Positions 42,635-52,555 are shown, counted from the first letter of the stretch. The stretch is DNA of 64,000 nucleotides from Streptomyces cyaneofuscatus (GCF_000718135.1 NZ_JOEM01000021.1:1-64000); one strand, 5' to 3'. The notes: a model not told the origin generated them from the letters alone. Made by a program: numbers and translations.

Positions 42635-44227
42635 CTAGTGGCGCGGCCCCAGCAGCCCGTGCAGGCGGCTGCCCGCGCTGTTGTCCACCGACTGGGCCGC
42701 CGCCTTCGCCGCCGGCAGCGGCTTCGGGTCCGGGAGGGCCGCGCAGACCGCGTCCGCCTCGCCCTCGCCCCGGCCGCGCGGGACGGTCCCGTCGGTCAGA
42801 TAGGCCGTCAGGTGCTTGTCCAGGCAGGCGTTGCCGCTGAGCGTGATGCCGTGGTTGCCGCCGCCCTCCTCCACCACGAAGCTGGACCCCTTCAGCTTGC
42901 GGTGCATGGAGACCGCGCCCGCGTACGGGGTCGCCGCGTCGCCCGTCGCCTGGAGGATCAAGGTCGCCGGGAGGCGGTCGTTGGTCACCTGGACCGGGGA
43001 GAGCGGCGCCACCGGCCAGTCGGCGCACGGGGCGTTGTACCAGGTGTTGTTCCAGGCCATGAAGGGCGCCTTGTCGTGGATCCGGCGCGTGTCGTTGCGC
43101 CAGGTGCTCCAGTGCCGGGGCCAGCCGGCGTCGCGGCACTGGACGGCGGTGTAGACGGAGTAGCTGTTGTCGCCGCCGGTGCCGGTCGCGCCGAAGTTCT
43201 CGTACGCCTCGACCAGCGCCTCGGTGTCCTGGTCGTTCACATACGCGGCGAACGCCTCGGCGAGGTAGGGCCAGTAGCCGTTGTAGTACCCGCCGGGCAG
43301 GAAGGTGTCCTCCAGTTCGCTCGCCCCGACCTTGCCGCCGACCGGATCCGCCGCGACGGCCGCGCGCATCCGGTACCAGGCGGCCTCGACCCCGGCCGGG
43401 TCGGTGCCGAGCCCGTACGTGGCATCGTGCTTCGCCACCCAGGCCGCGAACGCCTTGTGGCGGTCGTCGAAGGCGTAGTCCTGGTTGAGGTTGCCTTGGT
43501 ACCAGACGTCGTCGGGCCCGACCACCGAGTCCAGGACCAGGCGCCGCACCCGCTCCGGGTGCAGCTTCGCGTAGACCGCGCCGAGGTAGGTGCCGTACGA
43601 GTAGCCGAAGTAGTTGATCTGCTGCGCACCCAGCGCCCGGCGGATCACATCGAGATCCTTCGCGGCGCTGACGGTGTCCATGTACGGCAGCACATCGCCG
43701 TGCTTCTCGCCGCAGGCGCGGGCGAAGGCGGCGGCCCGGTCGCGGTTGACCCGCTCGTCCCGCAAGGAGGCGGGCACCGAGTCCGGGCGCACCGGGTCGG
43801 AGTGGCCGGGCAGGCAGTTCAGCTTCGGGGTGCTCTTCCCGACGCCGCGCGGGTCGAAGCCGATCACGTCGTACTGGGACGCCACCTTCTTCGGCAGCGC
43901 CGAGGCCACGAACCCGGCCATCGACAGGCCGCTGCCGCCCGGCCCGCCCGGGTTGACCAGCAGCGGGCCCTGGAAGGTCTTCGCGGTGTGCGGGATGCGG
44001 GACAGGGCGAGGGTGACCCGGCGGCCCGAGGGGTCGGCGTGGTCCAGCGGGGCGTCGACCTTGGCGCACTGGAGCGTCGGATGGTTCTCCGTCGGACAGT
44101 CGGTCCACGCGAGCTTCGGAGCGGGCGGCGCGCTCGCTCCCGAGGCGGCGGCCGGGGCCGGAGCGGCGGCCAGCAGACCGGCGACCGTCGCACCGGCGGC
44201 GACCAGAATTCCTGCACGTTTCGTCAT
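42635..44227 (-). CDS. Secreted alpha/beta-hydrolase, tripeptidyl aminopeptidase type (S33)
   Basis: This 530-aa exported protein has a signal peptide of about 28 residues ending in AAAS. It has the alpha/beta-hydrolase features of Streptomyces Tap: oxyanion-hole NPGGPGGSG, GFDPRGVG, nucleophile elbow GYSYGT and C-terminal histidine in GGGNHGITL. The TAP C-terminal domain segment with cysteine pairs is present. It should remove tripeptides from the N-termini of extracellular proteins. ATG 44227 gives a normal signal peptide. Confidence 0.87.
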   Translation of the reverse strand: MTKRAGILVAAGATVAGLLAAAPAPAAASGASAPPAPKLAWTDCPTENHPTLQCAKVDAPLDHADPSGRRVTLALSRIPHTAKTFQGPLLVNPGGPGGSGLSMAGFVASALPKKVASQYDVIGFDPRGVGKSTPKLNCLPGHSDPVRPDSVPASLRDERVNRDRAAAFARACGEKHGDVLPYMDTVSAAKDLDVIRRALGAQQINYFGYSYGTYLGAVYAKLHPERVRRLVLDSVVGPDDVWYQGNLNQDYAFDDRHKAFAAWVAKHDATYGLGTDPAGVEAAWYRMRAAVAADPVGGKVGASELEDTFLPGGYYNGYWPYLAEAFAAYVNDQDTEALVEAYENFGATGTGGDNSYSVYTAVQCRDAGWPRHWSTWRNDTRRIHDKAPFMAWNNTWYNAPCADWPVAPLSPVQVTNDRLPATLILQATGDAATPYAGAVSMHRKLKGSSFVVEEGGGNHGITLSGNACLDKHLTAYLTDGTVPRGRGEGEADAVCAALPDPKPLPAAKAAAQSVDNSAGSRLHGLLGPRH

Positions 44228-44365
44228 GGGGCCTCCCGAGGTGGAGGGGACGCGGCGGCGGTCGGCCGGTCCCCGCCGCATGGTCCCCGAGATCCACGGG
44301 CCGGGGGCCGATTCCGCGCGGAGTTGACCCGTACGGTCACGCGATCGGGTCTGCGGGAGGGGCGG

Positions 44366-44429
44366 GGGGCGTCTTCTACGGCGTCAGAGCAGGGTGAGGG
44401 GCGTGTTCCACGGCGTCAGAGCAGGGTGA
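44366..44429. repeat. 32-bp tandem duplication covering the 3' end of the radical SAM gene
   Basis: Two adjacent 32-bp units (44366-44397 and 44398-44429) are identical at 30 positions. The second unit contains the last codons (LTLL) and stop of the radical SAM gene; the first is a non-coding duplicate immediately downstream. It records a recent tandem duplication. Confidence 0.85.
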
Positions 44430-45450
44430 GCTGCGTCGGTCCCGGTTCCGGCTCCTCCGGCGTCCGTACCGGGGTGATCCGGCGGGCTTCGCCCCGGTGG
44501 GCCGGGCCGATCCCGAACTCGTCCGCCAGCTCGTGCACCTGACGGGTGATCCGGCGCTGATACCAGGTGGGGGCGTACGCCCCGTCCGCGTACATCCGCT
44601 CGTACCTCGGCACCAGATGCGGATGGTGGAGCCCGAGCCACCGCAGGTACCACTCGCGCGCGCCGGGGCGCAGATGCAGGACCAGCGGGGTCACCGAGGT
44701 CGCCCCGGCCGCCGCGATGGCGGAGACGGTGGCGCGCAGCTGCTCCGGGCTGTCACCGAGGAACGGGATGACCGGGGCCATCAGGACCGAGCAGCCGATC
44801 CCGCTCTCGGTGAGGGCGTGGACGACGTCGAGGCGGCGGCCGGGGGAGGGGGTGCCGGGTTCGACCGTGCGCCAGAGCTCGCGGTCGGTGAAGCCGACCG
44901 AGACCGAGACGCCGACCTCGGTCACCTCGGCGGCCTGCCGCAGCAGCTCCAGGTCCCGCAGGACCAGCGTGCCCTTCGTCAGGATCGAGAAGGGGTTCGC
45001 GCGGTCGCGCAGGGCGGCGATGATGCCCGGCATGAGCCGGTACCGGCCCTCCGCCCGCTGGTAGCAGTCGACATTGGTGCCCATCGCGATGTGCTCGCCC
45101 TGCCAGTGCCGGGAGGCCAGTTCCCGCTGGAGCAGCTCGGCGGCGTTGATCTTGACGACGATCTGGGAGTCGAACCCGATGCCGGTGTCCAGGTCCAGAT
45201 AGCTGTGCGTCTTGCGGGCGAAGCAGTACACGCAGGCGTGCGAGCAGCCCCGGTAGGGGTTCACCGTCCATTCGAACGGCATCCGTGAGGCCCCGGGCAC
45301 CCGGTTCAGGATCGAACGGGCCCGGATCTCGTGGAACGTGATGCCCCGGAATTCGGGGGTGTCGAAGGTGCGCGTGGTCACCGCGTCCGCGGCGAAGAGC
45401 GCGCTGTTGCCGGTCATGGGGCTGTTTTCGACCAGATTGTCCCAGCGCAT
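44416..45450 (-). CDS. Rv2578c-type radical SAM protein (SPL-like)
   Basis: This 344-aa protein has the radical SAM motif CSHACVYC (Cys69, Cys73, Cys76), followed by a SplB-like barrel. It resembles the actinobacterial Rv2578c group, related to spore photoproduct lyase. The reaction is unknown. ATG 45450 has a GGAGG site. A LexA-box-like GAAC-N4-GTTC sequence lies 34 bp upstream, suggesting DNA-damage control. Confidence 0.82.
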   Translation of the reverse strand: MRWDNLVENSPMTGNSALFAADAVTTRTFDTPEFRGITFHEIRARSILNRVPGASRMPFEWTVNPYRGCSHACVYCFARKTHSYLDLDTGIGFDSQIVVKINAAELLQRELASRHWQGEHIAMGTNVDCYQRAEGRYRLMPGIIAALRDRANPFSILTKGTLVLRDLELLRQAAEVTEVGVSVSVGFTDRELWRTVEPGTPSPGRRLDVVHALTESGIGCSVLMAPVIPFLGDSPEQLRATVSAIAAAGATSVTPLVLHLRPGAREWYLRWLGLHHPHLVPRYERMYADGAYAPTWYQRRITRQVHELADEFGIGPAHRGEARRITPVRTPEEPEPGPTQLTLL

Positions 45451-45483
45451 GGACGCCTCCTCGGTAGCACTGGCCACAGAATA

Positions 45484-45495
45484 GAACACTTGTTC
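45484..45495. promoter_or_regulatory. LexA/SOS-box-like element
   Basis: GAACACTTGTTC fits the actinobacterial SOS box GAAC-N4-GTTC. It lies 34 bp upstream of the radical SAM start, where it would overlap the promoter, and about 105 bp upstream of the SRPBCC gene on the other strand. The assignment is by pattern only. Confidence 0.55.
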
Positions 45496-45599
45496 CCTTG
45501 ATCGTGCGGACCGGTCCGCCGGCCTCGATTTTGAACGGCGCACCCGAGGTGGTTGGCTCAGCTCACCCCCCGGAATTACGGACTGCTGGAGGAACAGCC

Positions 45600-46043
45600 A
45601 TGGCGCAGGTCGAGGCCACCACGGAGCGGATCATCGCGGCGGACGCAGAGGCGGTGTTCGACGCGCTGGCCGACTACAAGGACGTCCGCGGCAAGGTGCT
45701 GACCGCGCACTTCAGTGAGTACGAGGTCCGGGAGGGCGGCGACGGCGAGGGCACCCTCGTCCACTGGAAGCTCCAGGCGACCAGCAAGCGCGTCCGCGAC
45801 TGCCTGCTGGAGGTCACCGAGCCGACCGACGGCCAGCTCGTCGAGAAGGACCGCAACTCCTCCATGGTCACCACCTGGGTCGTCACTCCCGCCGGTGAGG
45901 GCAAGTCCAAGGCCGTCGTCACCACGGTCTGGGACGGCGCGGGCGGCATCGGCGGCTTTTTCGAGCGCACCTTCGCCCCCAAGGGCCTCGGCCGGATCTA
46001 CGACGAGCTGCTCCAGAACCTCGCCACCGAGGTCGAGAAGTAG
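45600..46043 (+). CDS. SRPBCC (START-like) family protein
   Basis: This 147-aa protein has the Bet v1-like polyketide-cyclase/START fold: N-terminal strand VEATTERIIAADAEAVFDALADY, central beta-sheet and a long C-terminal helix GRIYDELLQNLATEVEK. These bind a hydrophobic ligand in a cavity. A TGGAGGAA ribosome binding site precedes the ATG. No metabolic context is evident. Confidence 0.8.
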   Translation: MAQVEATTERIIAADAEAVFDALADYKDVRGKVLTAHFSEYEVREGGDGEGTLVHWKLQATSKRVRDCLLEVTEPTDGQLVEKDRNSSMVTTWVVTPAGEGKSKAVVTTVWDGAGGIGGFFERTFAPKGLGRIYDELLQNLATEVEK

Positions 46044-46263
46044 GTCCCGCGCGGACGCCGGGCCCTCGAACGGCCCGGCTCCCGCCGGTCGGCCGGCCTC
46101 ACCGGAACGGGTGGTTTTCCGGGGCGGCCGGTTGTGCGCCGTAGCGGCTCCGACCGGGGCATAAGCCCTTCGTACGCGCCCTGCGCCCCCCTCATCCCGT
46201 TTGCCCCGCCTTGCCACGCGATGCGAGAAAGGGCGGCGCAGGTGCGACGAAGGGGAGCGTTAC

Positions 46264-48669
46264 GTGGTGGGCGGTATCACGCTGGTGAAGGACGAGCCGG
46301 ACGGTGCGGCAGCTCCCGTGGGGGAGCCGCCGCCACCACCGGCCGACGCCGTCCCGCACCCGGCGGCCGAGGAGATCAGCCCCCGCCAGGTGCGCATGGT
46401 CTTCCTCGGGCTCATGCTCACCCTGCTGCTCGCGGCGCTCGACCAGATGATCGTCGCCACAGCCCTGCCCAGAATCGTCGGTGAGCTGCACGGCCTGGAG
46501 AAGATGTCCTGGGCGGTCACCGCCTACCTCCTCGCCTCCACGATCGTCCTGCCGCTCTACGGAAAGCTCGGCGACCTCTTCGGCCGCAAGGGCGTCTTCC
46601 AGTTCGCGATCGTCGTCTTCGTCATCGGCTCCGCGCTGGCCGGCTGGTCGCGGACCATGGACGAGCTGATCGCCTTCCGCGCGCTCCAGGGCATCGGCGG
46701 CGGCGGTCTCATGATCGGCGTCCAGGCGATCATCGCGGACATCGTCCCGCCCCGGGAGCGCGGCCGCTACATGGGCCTCATCGGCGCGGTCTTCGGCCTC
46801 GCCTCGGTGGCCGGTCCGCTGCTCGGCGGCTTCTTCACCGACCACGCCTCCTGGCGCTGGTGCTTCTACATCAACGTGCCGTTCGGACTGGTCACGTTCG
46901 CCGTGATCGCGGTCGTGCTGAAGCTCCCCAAGCCCGCCGTACGCCCCCGACTCGACGTCCTGGGAGCCGTGTTGCTGGCCGCCGCCTCCACCTGCCTGGT
47001 CCTGGTGACCAGTTGGGGCGGAACGGAGTACGCCTGGGGCTCGCGCACCATCCTGGCCCTGTCGGCGGGGGCCGTCGTCACGACGCTGCTCTTCGTCGCC
47101 GTCGAGCACCGCGCGGCCGAACCCATCATCCCCTTGCGGCTGTTCCGCGACTCGATCTTCAACATCACGGGTCTCGTCGGCGCGGTCATCGGCATCGCAC
47201 TCTTCGGCGCGGCCAGCTATCTGCCCACCTATCTCCAGATGGTGGACGGGGCCAGCGCCACCGAGTCCGGACTACTGATGCTCCCGATGATGCTCGGCAT
47301 CGTCGGCGGCTCCATCGTCTCCGGCCAGCTCATCACCCGTACCGGCCGCTACCGCGTCTACCCCATCGTCGGCAGCGCCGTCTCCGTCGTCGGCATGTGG
47401 CTGCTCTCGGGTCTTGAGCGGGGCACCTCCCGGCTGGAGTACAGCCTCTGGCAGGCCGTCCTCGGCACCGGCATCGGCCTGGTCATGTCGGTCCTCGTGC
47501 TCGCCGTGCAGAACTCCGTACGCCCCGCCGACCTCGGCACCGCCACCAGCGCCAACAACTACTTCCGGCAGATCGGCGGCAGCGTCGGCGCCGCCATCTT
47601 CGGCACGCTGTTCGCCGGGCGGCTCTCCGACGCCCTCGACCTCCGGCTGCCCACGGGCGCCACGCTGCCCGCGCCCGAGTCGATCACCCCGCAGATCGTC
47701 CACGCGATGGAGCCCGCGCTGCGCGACGCCTACATCCAGGCGTACGTCGACGCGATGCCGCGCATCTTCCTCTACCTCGTGCCGGTGCTCGTCCTCGGCC
47801 TGATCCTCGCCTTCTTCCTCAAGGAGAAACCGCTGGTGTCCCACCACAGCCCCGAAGCGGCCACCGAGCCCTCACCGATCCCCGCCGCTCGCACCCAACC
47901 TTCCAGGCTCACCGGCGTGCCCGTGCGCGGCAGCGTCCAGCACCCGGACGGTACGAAGGTGGCGCGGGCCGCCCTCACGCTCATCGACGTCCAGGGGCGG
48001 CAGGTCGGGCGCGGGGCCAGCGGAGAGGACGGGGGTTACGCGCTGAGCGTCCCGGGCGCGGGAGGGTACGTCCTCATCGCCGCGGCGGGCGGCCACCAAC
48101 CGCAGGCCGTCAGCGTCACCGTGGGCGACCGCCCCGTAGAGCTGGACGTGGTCCTCGGCGGCGCCGGACGGCTCGCCGGGTCCGTCCTGACCGCCGACGG
48201 GGTGCCCGTGCGGGACGCGGCCGTCACCCTCACCGACGTACGCGGCGAGGTCGTCGCCTCCACCCGCACCGGGCGCGAGGGCGGCTACGTCATCACCGAG
48301 CTGGTCGCCGGTGAGTACACCCTCGCCGCCAGCGCCCCCGCCTACCGCCCCGCCGCCCTCCCGGTCAGCGTCCAGGCGGCCCGCGAGACCCGGCAGGACA
48401 TCGAGCTGGCGGGCGGGGCCGTGCTGCGCGGCGTCGTCCGGGCCACCGGCGGCCGGCCGGTCGAGGACGCCCGGGTCACCCTGCTGGACGCGGCGGGCAA
48501 CGTGGTGGACACCCTCACCACCGGGCCCGACGGGTCGTTCCGGTTCGTGGACCTGTCGTCCGGGGAGTACACGGTGATCGCCGCCGGGTACCCGCCGGTC
48601 GCGACGGTGCTCCAGGTGGCGGGCGGCGGCCGCACGGAACGGGACCTCCAACTGGGCCACGAGGACTGA
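46264..48669 (+). CDS. DHA2 MFS multidrug exporter with three C-terminal beta-sandwich repeats
   Basis: This 801-aa protein has a 14-helix major facilitator domain (about residues 40-530): motif [28 protein letters not shown] at helix 1 and motif C-like [14 protein letters not shown]. After it come three carboxypeptidase-regulatory/CnaB-like repeats of about 75 residues, beginning near [23 protein letters not shown] and [13 protein letters not shown]. Each repeat has G-x-V-x(8)-V-x-D-A-x-V-T-L-x-D and a GEYT-like end. GTG 46264 follows AGGGGAG. The repeats are an unusual addition to a transporter and may bind a partner at the membrane surface. Confidence 0.87.
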   Translation: MVGGITLVKDEPDGAAAPVGEPPPPPADAVPHPAAEEISPRQVRMVFLGLMLTLLLAALDQMIVATALPRIVGELHGLEKMSWAVTAYLLASTIVLPLYGKLGDLFGRKGVFQFAIVVFVIGSALAGWSRTMDELIAFRALQGIGGGGLMIGVQAIIADIVPPRERGRYMGLIGAVFGLASVAGPLLGGFFTDHASWRWCFYINVPFGLVTFAVIAVVLKLPKPAVRPRLDVLGAVLLAAASTCLVLVTSWGGTEYAWGSRTILALSAGAVVTTLLFVAVEHRAAEPIIPLRLFRDSIFNITGLVGAVIGIALFGAASYLPTYLQMVDGASATESGLLMLPMMLGIVGGSIVSGQLITRTGRYRVYPIVGSAVSVVGMWLLSGLERGTSRLEYSLWQAVLGTGIGLVMSVLVLAVQNSVRPADLGTATSANNYFRQIGGSVGAAIFGTLFAGRLSDALDLRLPTGATLPAPESITPQIVHAMEPALRDAYIQAYVDAMPRIFLYLVPVLVLGLILAFFLKEKPLVSHHSPEAATEPSPIPAARTQPSRLTGVPVRGSVQHPDGTKVARAALTLIDVQGRQVGRGASGEDGGYALSVPGAGGYVLIAAAGGHQPQAVSVTVGDRPVELDVVLGGAGRLAGSVLTADGVPVRDAAVTLTDVRGEVVASTRTGREGGYVITELVAGEYTLAASAPAYRPAALPVSVQAARETRQDIELAGGAVLRGVVRATGGRPVEDARVTLLDAAGNVVDTLTTGPDGSFRFVDLSSGEYTVIAAGYPPVATVLQVAGGGRTERDLQLGHED

Positions 48670-48721
48670 GGCGTACGGGGATGGGCTGAGCCCACGAGTT
48701 CTGTACGGGCTCCTGACCGGC

Positions 48722-49633
48722 TCAGCCCACCCCCGCCTCCCGTACCGCGTCCTCCCGCACCAGCCGCATCAGCGCCCGCGCCCCCGGGCTCAGGCTCCGC
48801 GCCGCCGGAAGCACCACCACGCTCTCGTACACCGCCTGCCGCCCACCCGCCGGCGCCACCTCCACCGCGGTCAGCCGGGCCGCCTCCGGCTTACGGGAGA
48901 AGTGGTGCGGCACCACCGCGATCCCCAGCCCCTCCTGCACCAGCTCCAGCAGGCTGTGCACGTCGTTCACCTCCAGGCCCACCGTCCGCCGGACCCCCGC
49001 CGCCGCGAACGCCTCGTCCGCCGCACGCCGCGGCCCCCAGTCCGGGTGGAAGTCGATGAACGACTCACCCGGCAGCTCCTCCCACTCCACCCGGGCCCGG
49101 CCCGCGAACCGGTGGCCCGCCGCGCACAGCACCACCATCTCCTCCCGGGCCAGCGGCATCAGCTCCCCGCGCCACTCCGCCGGGCTGACCGTGGCGGCGA
49201 ACGCCAGGTCCAGGCGCCCCCCGGCCACCCCGTCCAGCAGACTGCTCGTCCCCTCCTGGCGCAGCCGCAGCTCCATCTGCGGGTGCTCCCGGTGGAACGC
49301 GGCCAGCAGCCGGGCCGGGCTCACCCCCGCCACGCACTGTTCGACGCCCAGGGTCAGAGTCCCGCGCAGCAAGCCCCGTACGGCATCGACCGCGTCCCGC
49401 GCCGCCCGCGCCCCCGCCAGCGTGCGCTCCGCCTCCACCAGCAGCGCCCGCCCCGCCTCGGTGAGCCGGACCGTCCGCGTGGTGCGGGAGAACAGCGGGG
49501 TGCGCAGCTCCTGCTCCAGGGCCCGTACGGAGGCGGAGAGCCCGGACTGGGAGACGGCGAGGCGCTCGGCGGCGCGGGTGAAGTGCTGCTCCTCGGCGAC
49601 GGCTACGAAGTGCTCCAGCTGACGCAGTTCCAT
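48722..49633 (-). CDS. LysR-family transcriptional regulator
   Basis: This 303-aa protein has an N-terminal winged helix (MELRQLEHFVAVAEEQHFTRAAERLAVSQ) and a C-terminal two-lobe effector domain. It is divergent from the aldo/keto reductase gene across 110 bp, the usual arrangement for a LysR regulator and its target. The effector is unknown. Confidence 0.88.
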   Translation of the reverse strand: MELRQLEHFVAVAEEQHFTRAAERLAVSQSGLSASVRALEQELRTPLFSRTTRTVRLTEAGRALLVEAERTLAGARAARDAVDAVRGLLRGTLTLGVEQCVAGVSPARLLAAFHREHPQMELRLRQEGTSSLLDGVAGGRLDLAFAATVSPAEWRGELMPLAREEMVVLCAAGHRFAGRARVEWEELPGESFIDFHPDWGPRRAADEAFAAAGVRRTVGLEVNDVHSLLELVQEGLGIAVVPHHFSRKPEAARLTAVEVAPAGGRQAVYESVVVLPAARSLSPGARALMRLVREDAVREAGVG

Positions 49634-49743
49634 GATTGAGGACTCTAGGTGATAAATCCGAGCGGAATCTCCTGTTGGACTGCTGGATCGATCTGCGGAA
49701 CCCTGAGGTCCGTCCCCCGGCCCTCTCCCCGCGGAGCCCTCGT

Positions 49744-50745
49744 ATGTACCTGCCGTCCGCCGACCGCTACTCCGCCATGCCCTACCGGCGCACCGGCCGC
49801 AGCGGCCTGCTGCTGCCCGCGCTCTCCCTCGGGCTCTGGCACAACTTCGGCGGGGACCGTACCCCCGACGAGCAGGGCCGCATCCTGCGCCGCGCCTTCG
49901 ACCTCGGCATCACCCACTTCGACCTGGCCAACAACTACGGCCCGCCGCCCGGCTCCGCCGAACTCACCCTGGGCCGCGCGCTCGCCGGTGACTTCGCGAA
50001 GCTGCGCGACGAGCTCGTCATCTCCACCAAGGCCGGCTACCACATGTGGGACGGCCCGTACGGGGAGTGGGGCTCGCGGAAGTACCTGCGCTCCTCGCTG
50101 GACCAGAGCCTCAAGCGCCTGGGCGTCGAGTACGTCGACATCTTCTACTCCCACCGCCCCGACCCCGACACCCCGCTGGAAGAGACGATGGGTGCGCTCG
50201 ACACCGCCGTACGCCAGGGCAAGGCCCTCTACGTCGGCCTCTCCAACTACTCCGCCGAGGAGACCCGCCGGGCGGCCGCGATCCTCAAGGACCTCGGCAC
50301 GCCCCTGCTCATCCACCAGCCCCGCTACTCGATGCTGGACCGCCGCCCCGAGGACGGGCTGCTCACCGCGCTGGACGAGCTGGGCGTAGGCTCCATCGCC
50401 TACTCCCCGCTGGAGCAGGGCATCCTCACCGACCGCTACCTGAACGGCATCCCGGCCGGTTCCCGGGCGGCGGGCGACAGCCCGTTCCTGACGTCCGACG
50501 CCCTGACGCCCCAGCTGGTGGAGCGGCTGCGGGCCCTGGACGCCGTGGCGAAGGAGCGCGGGCAGTCCCTCGCCCAGCTGGCCCTGGCATGGGTGCTGCG
50601 CGGCGGCCGCCTCACCTCGGCCGTGGTCGGCGCGAGCAGCGTCACCCAGCTGGAGAACAGCGTGGAGGCCGTGCGGAACCTGGAGTTCACCGAGGAGGAG
50701 CTGGCCCGGATCGAGGAGCTGCTGGCCGAGGCCGGGACGGGCTGA
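49744..50745 (+). CDS. Aldo/keto reductase (YghZ/Kv-beta type)
   Basis: This 333-aa TIM-barrel NADPH enzyme has the catalytic residues in FDLANNYG (Asp, Tyr), STKAGY (Lys) and FYSHRPD (His), and the C-terminal cofactor segment VVGASSVTQLENSV. It resembles the YghZ group acting on L-glyceraldehyde 3-phosphate and methylglyoxal. ATG 49744 gives the typical MYLPSADRYSAMPYRR start. It is probably controlled by the divergent LysR. Confidence 0.87.
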   Translation: MYLPSADRYSAMPYRRTGRSGLLLPALSLGLWHNFGGDRTPDEQGRILRRAFDLGITHFDLANNYGPPPGSAELTLGRALAGDFAKLRDELVISTKAGYHMWDGPYGEWGSRKYLRSSLDQSLKRLGVEYVDIFYSHRPDPDTPLEETMGALDTAVRQGKALYVGLSNYSAEETRRAAAILKDLGTPLLIHQPRYSMLDRRPEDGLLTALDELGVGSIAYSPLEQGILTDRYLNGIPAGSRAAGDSPFLTSDALTPQLVERLRALDAVAKERGQSLAQLALAWVLRGGRLTSAVVGASSVTQLENSVEAVRNLEFTEEELARIEELLAEAGTG

Positions 50746-50802
50746 CGTCCTCGGGCCGAGGCCACGGCACGCGCGCATCACGCGCGTCGCGTGCATGGCG
50801 AC

Positions 50803-50841
50803 AGCCGCTTGCCCGCCGGGATCGCCGGCGGGCAAGCGGCT
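50803..50841. terminator. Terminator between aldo/keto reductase and AfsA-like genes
   Basis: A perfect 17-bp stem (AGCCGCTTGCCCGCCGG and its complement) with a five-base loop lies between two convergent genes. It marks the left boundary of the secondary-metabolite island. Confidence 0.85.
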
Positions 50842-50864
50842 GCTCGGGTGGTGCCGTCGTGTGT

Positions 50865-51806
50865 CTAGCGCGTGGCGCTGGGCTCGGTGGTCACGGTGGT
50901 CCGGAAGACGACCTGGTCGGCCTGGAAAGCGCTGACCAGGACGCGGGAACGGCCCTGGGCGTCGGGCTCGACGGGCTCGGCCGTGAGGACGCAGGGCCGG
51001 TCGAACTCGACGTAGCGGTGGAAGGTGGTGTCGAAGGCCACCGGGATCGCGGCCTGCGGCTGGGCCTCGGCGCGTGCGATCTGGTCGGCCGCCTCCAGCA
51101 GCACCATGCCGGGGACGTGGTCGTGCGGGTGGTCGAACAGCACGGTGTGCGTGGTGTCGACCCGCAGCTGCCATTGATGGGCGGTGCTCGTCGGGGACAG
51201 CACCACATCCCGCACACTGCTGCGCCCCACATGGGCGGGCGGCACCGGCGGTGTGAGGGGGAGCGCCTGGGCGAAGGCCTGTCGGGCGTCCGCGTAGCGC
51301 CCTCGCAGACGGTTGTAGATGGCGGGCGGATGCGTGGTGTAGTGCAGCTCGGCCTCTCCCAGGGCGACGCCGTCGCGGGTGGCCTCGACCTGGGAGGCCA
51401 GATGGACGGAGCCGCCGGGGCGCCGCTTCACCTTCGTGTGGGTGATGGTGAGTTCCACGGACGGGGACGTCGGACCGGCCCAGAGGGCCTCGGGGTCGAC
51501 GGTGGAGCGTATGTGCTCCCAGCCCAGCCGGTGGCTGAGCGGGATGTCGTGCACCGTGTGGGTCAGCACGGCCAGCGCCTGGCGCAGGCTCTCGATGACC
51601 AACAGGGGGCTGTAGCGCGTAGATACTGTGTAGAAACTGTGCTGCTGGGGCCACTGTACGGTGACCGTCTGAGTAGTGTCGGAGCTTCTCCGCCACGAGG
51701 TGACGAGAGCCTCCGTGGAGACCGTCTTGCGCGCCAACCCCTGGTCGAACCCCCCGGTCGGTGCGCCGGTCGTGCTGTGTCTCTCGGTGACTGTGCAGAG
51801 TGCCAT
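50865..51806 (-). CDS. AfsA/ScbA-type signalling-factor (gamma-butyrolactone) synthase
   Basis: This 313-aa protein has two AfsA hot-dog domains (about 55-185 and 190-300), including RYSPLLVIESLRQA and DHPHDHVPGMVLLEAADQIAR, both characteristic. AfsA condenses a beta-ketoacyl-ACP with dihydroxyacetone phosphate to start gamma-butyrolactone or furan signal synthesis. It is divergent from the receptor gene at 51929 across 122 bp, the classical synthase-receptor pair. The exact signal chemistry is unknown. Confidence 0.9.
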   Translation of the reverse strand: MALCTVTERHSTTGAPTGGFDQGLARKTVSTEALVTSWRRSSDTTQTVTVQWPQQHSFYTVSTRYSPLLVIESLRQALAVLTHTVHDIPLSHRLGWEHIRSTVDPEALWAGPTSPSVELTITHTKVKRRPGGSVHLASQVEATRDGVALGEAELHYTTHPPAIYNRLRGRYADARQAFAQALPLTPPVPPAHVGRSSVRDVVLSPTSTAHQWQLRVDTTHTVLFDHPHDHVPGMVLLEAADQIARAEAQPQAAIPVAFDTTFHRYVEFDRPCVLTAEPVEPDAQGRSRVLVSAFQADQVVFRTTVTTEPSATR

Positions 51807-51873
51807 GACGAGTTCTCTCCCCCGGAACTTCGTGGTGACTGCAGGAGGTGCGGCCGCATCACCTGAGAGCTAT

Positions 51874-51890
51874 AAAGTAGAGAATACTTT
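51874..51890. promoter_or_regulatory. AT-rich palindrome in synthase/receptor promoter
   Basis: AAAGTAGAGAATACTTT has perfect six-base arms (AAAGTA, TACTTT) around a five-base centre. It lies midway between the AfsA-like and receptor genes and is strikingly AT-rich. It is a good candidate operator for the receptor, though it does not match the classical ARE word. Confidence 0.5.
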
Positions 51891-51928
51891 TTTTCTTGTC
51901 GAGGCCGACTTTGAGGGAGCGGGCATAA

Positions 51929-52555
51929 GTGACGCGGACCGTGAAGCAGGACAGAGCGGTGCGTACCCGTGCAGCCCTCATTCGCGCGGGTGCGGAGGTT
52001 TTCGGAGAGTGCGGGTTCGCCGGAGCCAGCGTCACGAAGATCGCCGACCGGGCCGGACTGACCCTGGGCGCCGTGTACTTCCACTTCAAGTCCAAGGAGG
52101 AGCTGGCCCGGCTGATCGTCGCCGAGCAGCCGAAGCTCGTCGTTCCGCCGCAGCCCTCGCAGGGTTTGCAGCACGCCGTCGATGTGACCCTGACCTGGGC
52201 CTACCAGCTGCTGGACGACCCGGTGCTGATCGCCGGAGCGCGGCTGGTGATGGACCAGGACCAGTTCGTCCCGCCGGAGGAGAACTCCCACCAGCAGTGG
52301 ACGCAGATACTGCTCAGGGACTTCCAGGTCGCCGAGCGCAGGCGTGAACTGCGGGCCGGAGCCGACATCCAGGCGATCGCCCGTCTCATCGTCAGTACCT
52401 GTACGGGCGCGCAGATGCACGCCCACATGGAGTCGGGACGCGCGGACCTTCCGCACCGCGTCGAGGAGATGTGGCAGGTTCTGCTCCCCGGCATCGCCGT
52501 GCCGAGCGCCGCGAAGAAGCTGGAGTTCGGCGAGGACCGGGGGAGAGGCCGCTGA
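51929..52555 (+). CDS. ArpA/ScbR-type signalling-factor receptor (TetR family)
   Basis: This 208-aa TetR protein belongs to the ArpA group: VRTRAALIRAGAEVFGECGFAGASVTKIADRAG then GAVYFHFKSKEELA. The length and the ligand-domain segment with tryptophans (TWAYQLL, QQWTQIL) fit gamma-butyrolactone receptors. It should repress targets until its signal binds. GTG 51929 follows GAGGGAG. It is paired with the divergent AfsA-like synthase. Confidence 0.88.
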   Translation: MTRTVKQDRAVRTRAALIRAGAEVFGECGFAGASVTKIADRAGLTLGAVYFHFKSKEELARLIVAEQPKLVVPPQPSQGLQHAVDVTLTWAYQLLDDPVLIAGARLVMDQDQFVPPEENSHQQWTQILLRDFQVAERRRELRAGADIQAIARLIVSTCTGAQMHAHMESGRADLPHRVEEMWQVLLPGIAVPSAAKKLEFGEDRGRGR

